Source of the DNA: Gammaproteobacteria bacterium
GTDB taxonomy: Bacteria; Pseudomonadota; Gammaproteobacteria; Pseudomonadales; Cellvibrionaceae
Direction of reading: 5' to 3'
Assembly (NCBI GenBank): GCA_021151835.1
Contig: JAGKWO010000012.1
Location: 1 to 64,000 of the forward strand
DNA length: 64,000 nucleotides
Positions 1 through 6,405 of the stretch are shown piece after piece. The notes under the pieces are model-generated. The model worked only from the letters and a program-made list of their open reading frames with translations. It did no database searches and was not told the origin of the DNA. The translations under genes were made by a program, and so were the position numbers. Within the stretch, counting starts at the first letter, position 1, and every line of letters begins with the position of its first letter.

Positions 1-135
1 GTTGGGGTGACGCTGCATTTTTTCTTCCCTTTTTAAGGGAGGGTTGGGCTTGCATTTCTCCTCCCTTTTCAAGGGAGGGTTGAGTGGGGTTGCATTTCTC
101 CTCCCCTTATCCAGGGGAGGACCAAGGTGGGGTTG
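1..135. repeat. Three tandem palindromic repeat units downstream of sbp
   Basis: Three units of about 37-45 bases each begin with TGCATTT (at 14, 51 and 91) and contain a short hairpin built on TCCC/GGGA arms: about 25-41, 60-78 and 100-120. The arms change in parallel, for example CCTCCC/GGGAGG in unit 2 and CCTCCCC/GGGGAGG in unit 3, so pairing is kept. They lie directly after the stop codon of the sulfate-binding protein gene and may act as its terminator. They resemble the small palindromic intergenic repeats common in gammaproteobacterial chromosomes; I cannot assign a named family. Confidence 0.6.
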
Positions 136-1131
136 TTACTGATAAATCTGATCGAAAATTCCACCATCACCGAAGTGTTCCGGTTGCGCTTTTGCCCAGC
201 CACCGAAGTCATCGATAGTGACGAGTGTTAATTTCGGGAACGTTTTTGCATAAGCTTCTGCAACTTGTGGATCGCGTGGGCGATAGTAATTTTTTGCCGC
301 GATATTCTGGCCTTCTTTGGTGTAAAGATACTGCAAGTAAGCCTGGGCAACTTCAGTTGTGCCGTTCGCTTTTGCGTTTGCATCAACCACAGCCACTGAT
401 GGTTCGGCGAGGATAGAAATACTTGGAACAACAATTTCTACTTCATCTGCACCCAGTTCATTTACAGCGAGGAAAGCTTCGTTTTCCCAAGTGATTAATA
501 CATCACCGATACCGCGTTGTACAAAGGTAGTGGTTGAGCCACGGGCACCGGTATCCAACACTGGAACGTTTTTGTACAGGTCGCGCAAAAATGCTTGTGC
601 ACCGGCTTTGTCTTTACCTTGTTTCTTTTCAGCGAAGGCCCAGGCTGCCAGATAATTCCAGCGCGCACCGCCAGAGGTTTTCGGGTTAGGGGTAATTACT
701 TCCACACCTTTCTTAACCAGATCATCCCAGTCTTTAATATGTTTTGGATTGCCTTTGCGCACCAAAAATACGATGGTTGATGTATAGGGTGCAGAGTTGT
801 TCGGTAATTTTGTTACCCAGTCTTTTGGCAACAGGTTGCCGATACTGGAAATAGGATCGATGTCACCGGCCAAGGCAAGGGTCACCACATCAGCTTTCAA
901 TCCGTCGATTACCGCGCGTGATTGTGCACCTGAACCACCGTGTGATTGATCCACATGCACGTTATCGCCGGTTTTTTCTTTCCAGTGTTTAGCGAAAGCC
1001 GCATTGAATTCACGATACAGCTCGCGGGTTGGGTCGTAGGATACGTTCAGCAAATTAATATCTTTTGCCAGCACGCTACCGGCCAGCAAACTGGCAGCGA
1101 TAACGGTTAATGATCGTGCAATAAATTTCAT
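136..1131 (-). CDS. sbp: Periplasmic sulfate-binding protein (copy 1)
   Basis: 331-residue solute-binding protein of sulfate/thiosulfate ABC importers. It has a Sec signal peptide (about residues 1-22, ending VLAKD) followed by the family signatures NVSYDPTRELYREFN and SHGGSGAQSRAV, the second being part of the sulfate-binding loop, and later GARWNYLAAWA and GARGSTTTFVQRGIGDV. The C-terminal GGWAKAQPEHFGDGGIFDQIY is also typical of Sbp. It ends an operon with a porin and a small OscA-like gene upstream (31-base gap to the porin). A second copy lies at 4776-5783. The membrane and ATPase subunits of the importer (CysT, CysW, CysA) are not in the window. Repression by sulfate or cysteine through a CysB-type activator is expected from the family and supported by the conserved element upstream of oscA. 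Confidence 0.93.
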   Translation of the reverse strand: MKFIARSLTVIAASLLAGSVLAKDINLLNVSYDPTRELYREFNAAFAKHWKEKTGDNVHVDQSHGGSGAQSRAVIDGLKADVVTLALAGDIDPISSIGNLLPKDWVTKLPNNSAPYTSTIVFLVRKGNPKHIKDWDDLVKKGVEVITPNPKTSGGARWNYLAAWAFAEKKQGKDKAGAQAFLRDLYKNVPVLDTGARGSTTTFVQRGIGDVLITWENEAFLAVNELGADEVEIVVPSISILAEPSVAVVDANAKANGTTEVAQAYLQYLYTKEGQNIAAKNYYRPRDPQVAEAYAKTFPKLTLVTIDDFGGWAKAQPEHFGDGGIFDQIYQ

Positions 1132-1162
1132 AATCTCATGCTCTCTGAAATAATTTTGATAA

Positions 1163-2398
1163 TTAGAAACGGAAATCCAGACCTATAGCCGACGCGGTAT
1201 CAGTGGTGGCTTTGGTACTGATTTTTTCATCGCCTTCTACTTCAACGCTGGCAACAGTAGCGAACACGCGCGCGTTAGGGTTGAAGTTGTAATCCAGGCC
1301 CACAATCACACCTTCCAGGTCAACATCTTTGAAGCTGGTGTTGGTTGGTGTAGTGGAAGAATTTGCATATTGGATTTTTGCCAGCCAGGGACCCGCGATT
1401 TTCCACTGTGCGTTAACGATAAAACCGTCTTGTTCCTTAAAGGCATTGTTTGCCGTTACACCATCCCATTCGGTAAGCGGGTTGGTAGCACCGCCAGTGG
1501 TGCCAACAAATGTTGTGAGGCCACCCAATGAATCCACGCCTTCTTCATGTGCTTCAGCAGTTTGGTAAATTCCACCGATTTTTACCGGGCCAACAGTAAA
1601 TTCACCGACGGCACGAATTGCATCTGTAGTCGCTACGTTTGAATCCACACCAATACCGACATACCATTTGGCTTTGCCGTAGGTAATCGATGCTGATTTC
1701 CCGGAGGCAAAACCATTGTCATCTTGTTTGCTGGTCACTGCACCTTGCGCATTGGTAACCGGTACACCGGTTTCTTCACCCTGGATTGCAGCGATGTTTA
1801 CTTCAAGGCCGCCAAACCAGATCGGGGAGGTGTATTGGATTACGTTATCCGGGCGGTTCTCACCCACAATATAAGTGCCGATGTCACCCAGAGGCGAATC
1901 GTTAAAGCGATCAAGGTCAGTACGCAACACCGGATTGGTTTGCAGGGTTTTTAACGGACTATCGTTTTTGCCTGCGAAAATAGAACCCCATGAACCACGC
2001 AGACCACCAAAAATATTACGTTGGGTTAATTCGCGGCCATTGGCATTGGTGCCGTTGTCTACATCGATACCGTATTCGAGGCGATAGAAAACCTGCACGC
2101 TTGATGTCGCATCAAAATCACCTTGCACACCAAGGCGAGAGCCGGTGCTTTCCAATGCAAAAGTGTCCAATTCGGTAGTGGTGCCGGTTGCACCCGTGAC
2201 TGGCGTTGCTGTTGGAAAATTAATTTTTTCCAGATCGTATTGATTGGCTGTTAAATGAATTTTTCCGTACAGGGTCGGAAAACCTGCGAATGCATTGGCA
2301 GAGAGGGCAGCGCCAATTATCAATGCCAATGAATTATGTTTGAAACCTGTGCTTTTTACTTGTGATCGCACAACCGACCACTTGCTTTGAAATGACAT
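1163..2398 (-). CDS. Outer-membrane porin, Porin_4 type (copy 1)
   Basis: 411-residue porin, probably a 16-strand trimeric barrel for small anions. The mature protein opens with FPTLYGKIHLTA, the usual first strand of Gram-negative porins after the signal peptide, contains SRLGVQGDFD, the strand/loop-3 region NIFGGLRGSWGSIFAGKND and DNVIQYTSP, and ends with phenylalanine (GLDFRF), the barrel-assembly signal. I chose the ATG at 2398 rather than the in-frame start 27 bases upstream because GGAG sits eight bases before it. It is paralogous to the porin at 2890-4179. Being between oscA and sbp, it probably admits sulfate or another sulfur source; that substrate is inference from context. Confidence 0.9.
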   Translation of the reverse strand: MSFQSKWSVVRSQVKSTGFKHNSLALIIGAALSANAFAGFPTLYGKIHLTANQYDLEKINFPTATPVTGATGTTTELDTFALESTGSRLGVQGDFDATSSVQVFYRLEYGIDVDNGTNANGRELTQRNIFGGLRGSWGSIFAGKNDSPLKTLQTNPVLRTDLDRFNDSPLGDIGTYIVGENRPDNVIQYTSPIWFGGLEVNIAAIQGEETGVPVTNAQGAVTSKQDDNGFASGKSASITYGKAKWYVGIGVDSNVATTDAIRAVGEFTVGPVKIGGIYQTAEAHEEGVDSLGGLTTFVGTTGGATNPLTEWDGVTANNAFKEQDGFIVNAQWKIAGPWLAKIQYANSSTTPTNTSFKDVDLEGVIVGLDYNFNPNARVFATVASVEVEGDEKISTKATTDTASAIGLDFRF

Positions 2399-2503
2399 GC
2401 TAATCTCCAGTTTTTCACAAATCACATCCGGTGGACCGGTGAGTGGTATTTATTGATAGTTTTTAACAAAAATTTTTAAATTTTGTTTGTAAGCAGTAAC
2501 GAT

Positions 2504-2695
2504 TTATTTGGTGTTGACACCTTTTTCCCAACGCTTCTTTTCGCGTCGCTCAATCTGTACTACCTGACCATTGTGAACCTGAATTTCCAACGAGCCGAAT
2601 TGGATAAACGCCAGTTGTTGTTTGATTTCTTCGAGAATTTCATCGGCAACATCGTTAGCGGATGGGCCTGCCTGCTCTGTGCGGTGAGTTCCCAT
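2504..2695 (-). CDS. oscA: OscA/YezD-like small protein (DUF2292), copy 1
   Basis: 63-residue soluble protein of the DUF2292 (YezD/OscA) family: an acidic N-terminal helix (VADEILEEIKQQL) followed by a short beta hairpin with the family core GSLEIQVHNGQVVQIER and a basic tail. The exact biochemical role is unknown. In pseudomonads OscA is encoded beside sbp and is linked to use of organosulfur compounds under sulfur limitation. Here it heads the unit oscA-porin-sbp on the minus strand. The start at 2695 follows AAGAGGTC. Its promoter carries a 30-base element identical to the one upstream of the second copy. Confidence 0.8.
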   Translation of the reverse strand: MGTHRTEQAGPSANDVADEILEEIKQQLAFIQFGSLEIQVHNGQVVQIERREKKRWEKGVNTK

Positions 2696-2743
2696 AATGA
2701 CCTCTTGTTCATTTCCCCAGATTGATTTCTGAAGTCTGGCGCC

Positions 2744-2798
2744 ATCATAGGGTGCGCCTATTAAAACTAAAAATACTGATTTTTTATTAGCTTATAAC
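2744..2798 (-). promoter_or_regulatory. Promoter and activator site of oscA copy 1 (CysB-like, putative)
   Basis: On the minus strand a -10-like TATGAT (2749-2744) has no good -35. Nineteen bases upstream of it lies a 30-base AT-rich block (2769-2798) that is identical to 4552-4581. The block-to-(-10) distance is the same in both promoters although the bases between differ. That is how an activator site behaves; CysB is the expected protein for sulfur genes, but I cannot prove which one binds. Confidence 0.6.
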
Positions 2799-2889
2799 AG
2801 TGTGGTGATGGCTATAGCGATCAAGGGTCTATGGGGAGTCAACCTGCGTTGCGCGTCCTTGCGCAGCTCCTCAGCCTGATGGCCAGATT

Positions 2890-4179
2890 TTAAAAACGGA
2901 AATCAATACCCAGGGCAGCGATGCTGTCGGTGGTTGCCTTGGTACTGATCGCGGCATCGCCTTGGGCTTCAACTTCGGCGTAGTAAGTGAAGATACGGGT
3001 TGCATCATTGAGGGCATAATCAAGGCCCAGGGCCAATGCATCCAGCTCTACATCTTTGTAGGTTTCATTGGTTGGGGTTGATGTGCTGTTGGCGTATTGG
3101 AATTTGGCAGACCATGGGCCGGCGATTTTCCATACACCGTTTAACACGTAACCGTCTTGTTCTTTATAGGAAGTCGTGCCGCCAACACCATCCCATTCGG
3201 CCAAAGGATTGATACCGTTTTGCGCGCCAACACCGGTGGTAGTGGCATTGACGAAGCTGGTAAATCCACCCAGGATGTCTGTGTCTTCGTGGCGTTCAGC
3301 GGTTTGGTAGATTGCGCCCAGTTTGACCGGGCCCAGGGTCACTTCACCAACAACACGGGCGGCATCGGTAGTGAGAACGTTGCTTTCATAAGCGGCGCCC
3401 ACAAACCAGCCGGTTTTGCCATAGCCAACAGAAATGGCTTTGCCGGATGCAAACTCGTTGTCGTCCTGCGCACTGGTTACCTGGCCTTGTGCATTTTTAA
3501 CTGCAACACCGGTCTCTTCCGACTGGATAGCTGCGATATTGATTTCCAGGCCGCCCAACAAGATAGGGGAGGTGTATTGGATAACGTTATCCGGGCGGTT
3601 TTCGCCGACCAGGTAAGTACCAATGTCAGCTAATGGGGCTTCATTGAAACGGTCAATGTCCGTTTTTTGTACCGCAGGTACAAAGGAATTTTTGACGATG
3701 GTGCCATTGCGGCCAGCCAGTGAGCGCAACGGGGTATCATTTTTACCAGCGAGGATCGCACCCCATTCACCGCGGATTCCACCAAATATATTGCGTTGAA
3801 CCAGCTCACGGCCATTGCTGTTGGTGCCGTTGTCGTAGTCCACACCGTATTCGATACGGTAGAACACGTTTACACCGGCGGCTGCATCAAAATCGCCTTG
3901 TACACCCAGGCGAGAGCCAATGCTTTCTACAGTGAATGCATCCAGTTCAGTGGTGGTATTGGTTGCACCAAGGTTTCTGTAAGAGACCGGGTTGGTCGCC
4001 GGGGTGACCTGGGCGAAATCCAGCTTTTCAAAATCATATTGACCGGCAGTCACTTGTACTTTGCCGTACAGGGTTGGGAAGCCGGCGAATGCGTTAACCG
4101 ATAACGCCAGTCCGAGAGCGGTAAACAGGGTCTTGCGCGGAAAGCGCGTTGGGGCCACGGCGTGAGTAAATAATGACAT
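2890..4179 (-). CDS. Outer-membrane porin, Porin_4 type (copy 2)
   Basis: 429-residue porin, clearly paralogous to the one at 1163-2398 over its full length. It shares FPTLYGK at the mature N-terminus, SRLGVQGDFDAAAGVNVFYR, NIFGGIRGEWGAILAGKND, ENRPDNVIQYTSPI and the C-terminal GIDFRF. The signal peptide covers about residues 1-32. The main differences are a longer loop after strand 1 and an insertion near residue 150. The ATG at 4179 follows GGAG, in the same context as copy 1. It follows the second oscA gene by 106 bases, so oscA-porin is a duplicated unit. The substrate is probably a sulfur oxyanion or organosulfur compound, from context only. Confidence 0.9.
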   Translation of the reverse strand: MSLFTHAVAPTRFPRKTLFTALGLALSVNAFAGFPTLYGKVQVTAGQYDFEKLDFAQVTPATNPVSYRNLGATNTTTELDAFTVESIGSRLGVQGDFDAAAGVNVFYRIEYGVDYDNGTNSNGRELVQRNIFGGIRGEWGAILAGKNDTPLRSLAGRNGTIVKNSFVPAVQKTDIDRFNEAPLADIGTYLVGENRPDNVIQYTSPILLGGLEINIAAIQSEETGVAVKNAQGQVTSAQDDNEFASGKAISVGYGKTGWFVGAAYESNVLTTDAARVVGEVTLGPVKLGAIYQTAERHEDTDILGGFTSFVNATTTGVGAQNGINPLAEWDGVGGTTSYKEQDGYVLNGVWKIAGPWSAKFQYANSTSTPTNETYKDVELDALALGLDYALNDATRIFTYYAEVEAQGDAAISTKATTDSIAALGIDFRF

Positions 4180-4285
4180 GCTAATCTCCGAAAAATGATT
4201 GTCACAGCCGGTTATCCGGTCAGTGTTTTATTTAAGTTTTATTAAAAAATTTGAACAAAGATAAAGCTGAAAAAAATCACCGGGA

Positions 4286-4462
4286 TTAACGGGCATTAAC
4301 CCCTTTGTCCCAGCGCTTTTTTTCACGGCTTTCCAGCTGCACGACTTGACCGTTGTGGATTTGGATCTCCACGGAACCGTACCGAATATGTGCCAGCTGG
4401 CGTTTTATTTCCGCTAATACATCTTCAATACTGTTGGCGATTTCTGGACGATGGGTTCCCAT
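4286..4462 (-). CDS. oscA: OscA/YezD-like small protein (DUF2292), copy 2
   Basis: 58-residue protein, easily missed because of its size. It reads MGTHRPEIANSIEDVLAEI at the start, then the DUF2292 core YGSVEIQIHNGQVVQLES and a basic end KKRWDKGVNAR, and aligns end to end with the protein at 2504-2695, including the shared MGTHR start. The ATG follows GAGGT with a normal gap. It lies 106 bases upstream of the second porin and 313 bases downstream of the second sbp stop codon, under its own promoter. The role is the same as for copy 1: sulfur-limitation physiology, mechanism unknown. Confidence 0.8.
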   Translation of the reverse strand: MGTHRPEIANSIEDVLAEIKRQLAHIRYGSVEIQIHNGQVVQLESREKKRWDKGVNAR

Positions 4463-4526
4463 AACAAACCTCGCAGGAAATTAGTCTGTGCGTTATTCAG
4501 GAGCATAATTCCCTGAAGTCGGCGCA

Positions 4527-4581
4527 ATCATAGGGATGATGGTTATAAACGAAAAATACTGATTTTTTATTAGCTTATAAC
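4527..4581 (-). promoter_or_regulatory. Promoter and activator site of oscA copy 2 (CysB-like, putative)
   Basis: It contains the same 30-base AT-rich block (4552-4581) as 2769-2798, followed after exactly 19 bases by TATGAT on the minus strand (4532-4527). The region just downstream of the -10 is also similar in both promoters (CTGAAGTC and ATCATAGGG read on the plus strand). The conservation points to a duplicated, selected control region. Confidence 0.6.
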
Positions 4582-4664
4582 GAAGTTTTTTGTTGTAAGG
4601 CGAATAGTTTATTTATCAACAATAAACTGTTTTCAATTAAGCAAAATAAAAACTGAAATGTTCA

Positions 4665-4699
4665 AAAATAAACACTCGCGCAAGGCGAGTGTTATTTTT
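4665..4699 (-). terminator. Intrinsic terminator after sbp copy 2
   Basis: The nine-base arms AACACTCGC (4671-4679) and GCGAGTGTT (4685-4693) enclose a five-base loop; on the minus strand the stem runs into TTTATTTTTG. It lies 80 bases beyond the stop codon of the second sulfate-binding protein gene. Confidence 0.75.
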
Positions 4700-4775
4700 G
4701 ATGGATTTTTGTACCGATTTGAAATCAGCGATCATGGCGTTTCACTTGGAAAAATCCTGTCGCATCAACAAATTT

Positions 4776-5783
4776 CTATGATTTTGGAGCTTCGTAAATC
4801 TTGTCGAAGATGCCGCCATCACCAAAGTGTTGTGGTTGGGCTTTATCCCAGCCGCCGAAGTCAGCGATGGTGGTGAATTCAATCGCCGGGAAATTTTTAG
4901 CGTAGGCTTTGGCAACTTGCGGGTCGCGTGGGCGGTAGAAGTTTTTGGCCGCAATTTCCTGGCCTTCTTTGGTGTAAAGGTATTTCAGGTAAGCATCAGC
5001 CACTTCGGTGGTGCCTTTAGCCGTCGTGTTTTTGCTCACTACCGCTACAGGTGGTTCGGCCAGGATTGAAATAGATGGATAAACAATTTCAATTTCATCG
5101 CTGCCGGCTTCCTGGATAGCAAGGTGTGCTTCATTTTCCCAAGCCAGGAGTACGTCACCGATACCGCGTTGTACGAAAGTGGTAGTTGAGCCGCGTGCAC
5201 CGGAATCCAATACCGGAACGTTTTTATAGAGTTTCTTCACAAACTCTTGTGCTGCTGTGTCCGAGCCTTCTTTCTTTTTAGCGTAGGCCCAGGCTGCCAG
5301 ATAGTTCCAGCGTGCACCGCCGGAGGTTTTAGGATTGGGAGTGATTACTTCAACACCGGATTTAACCAGATCATTCCAGTCTTCGATTTTCTTTGGGTTG
5401 CCCTTGCGAACCAGGAACACAATAGTAGAAGTGTAGGGCGCGCTGTTATTAGGTAGCAGGGATGCCCAGTTATCAGGAAGCAGTTTGCCGTTTTTAGCCA
5501 GCGGACTGATATCGCCAGCCAGTGCCAGGGTTACAACGTCCGCTTTCAAACCATCCAGTACGGCGCGCGCCTGGCTACCGGAGCCACCATGGGATTGCTC
5601 CACTTTTACATCATCACCGGTTTTTTCTTTCCAGTGCTTGGAAAATGCTGTGTTGAATTCGCGATACAGTTCGCGTGTTGGATCATAAGACACATTCAAT
5701 AGTGTTACTTCTTTAGCGAAGCTCGCGGAACTGATTAACAGGGTTGCCGCAATTAATGCAGCTTTCTTACTAAACAATTTCAT
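4776..5783 (-). CDS. sbp: Periplasmic sulfate-binding protein (copy 2)
   Basis: 335-residue sulfate-binding protein, closely similar to copy 1 at 136-1131. It has a Sec signal (about residues 1-23, SSASFAKE), then NVSYDPTRELYREFNTAF, SHGGSGSQARAV, GARWNYLAAWAYA and GARGSTTTFVQRGIGDV, and the C-terminal GGWDKAQPQHFGDGGIFDKI. It is monocistronic by layout: a terminator follows at 4665-4699 and a long divergent region separates it from the TBDR at 6406. Two sulfate-binding proteins in one locus suggest different affinities or different growth conditions, but the sequence does not show which. Confidence 0.93.
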   Translation of the reverse strand: MKLFSKKAALIAATLLISSASFAKEVTLLNVSYDPTRELYREFNTAFSKHWKEKTGDDVKVEQSHGGSGSQARAVLDGLKADVVTLALAGDISPLAKNGKLLPDNWASLLPNNSAPYTSTIVFLVRKGNPKKIEDWNDLVKSGVEVITPNPKTSGGARWNYLAAWAYAKKKEGSDTAAQEFVKKLYKNVPVLDSGARGSTTTFVQRGIGDVLLAWENEAHLAIQEAGSDEIEIVYPSISILAEPPVAVVSKNTTAKGTTEVADAYLKYLYTKEGQEIAAKNFYRPRDPQVAKAYAKNFPAIEFTTIADFGGWDKAQPQHFGDGGIFDKIYEAPKS

Positions 5784-6405
5784 AACGATTCCTTAGAGGC
5801 AATTCGACAAATTAATGCCAACAGATTAATGACGTAGACTAATAATTAATGAGTGAGCTATCCGTACTGACATACTGGCGTATTCCTTCGTTAATTGGGG
5901 TATAGCCAGATCTGTGCCAGTCATTCGGTCAAGAAAAATCTGCGCAAATAAAAACACTTTGTTTTAAATGACAAACCAAAAAGCATAAGTAGTTCCGGTG
6001 CTGCCTCTCGTGAGCTTTTCAGTGATCAAGGCTATAAAAATCAATAAGCTAAAATAAATTTTAAAAAAATTTGGTGTTGTTCTTTTGGAATAAGCCAGCG
6101 TAAAAAAGCTATTAATCTGTTGAAAAATAAACTTTAAAAGTGATGCTGTTTGTTTAATTAACTACAGGGGTGTTAAGTGTGTGTTGAATTTGTAACATTT
6201 TGTTGAAATGGTTTTGTGAATGTTGGTGCGTTGATATTTGAACACCATTCCTTGCGCCACACAGGCCAGCTGTGGCTTTTGCGACAGAAAAATAGTGCTG
6301 ATTGAGCACTTTTGTACAACAACAAAAAATCTGGCATACCGGTTGCTGTAGGGCTCCGCACAGTCCTTTATCAGTCACACTCAAATTCCGTTGCGGAGAT
6401 TTTTA
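5784..6405. other. Divergent intergenic region, sbp2 / TBDR
   Basis: 622 bases without a credible gene. The right end holds the sigma-54 promoter of the TBDR (6331-6347). A short hairpin, AGTGCT/AGCACT at 6294-6310, lies just upstream of it. Around 6045-6055 the sequence ATAAGCTAAAATAA resembles part of the oscA promoter block and may be a sulfur-activator site for sbp2. A reading frame on the minus strand (6154-6384) has no recognisable features and I do not call it. Confidence 0.5.
6331..6347 (+). promoter_or_regulatory. Sigma-54 promoter of TBDR 1
   Basis: CTGGCATACCGGTTGCT: GG and GC of the -24/-12 element are exactly ten bases apart, and it matches TGG-N8-TTGC in full. The predicted start of transcription near 6357 gives a leader of about 50 bases before the ATG at 6406. 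Confidence 0.75.

Noticed and set aside
3157..3633. A 158-codon frame antisense to porin copy 2
   Set aside because: It lies entirely inside the well-supported porin gene and arises from codon composition; similar antisense frames occur over the first porin and sbp genes.
5904..5920. Sigma-54-like element upstream of sbp copy 2 (minus strand TGGCACAGATCTGGCT)
   Set aside because: The -24 half is perfect, but the -12 half reads TGGC instead of TTGC and it lies 120 bases from the start codon of a gene expected to be CysB-controlled. It is too weak to call.
6154..6384. A 76-codon cysteine-rich frame on the minus strand in the sbp2/TBDR intergenic region
   Set aside because: No ribosome site, no family resemblance, and it overlaps the sigma-54 promoter of the TBDR.
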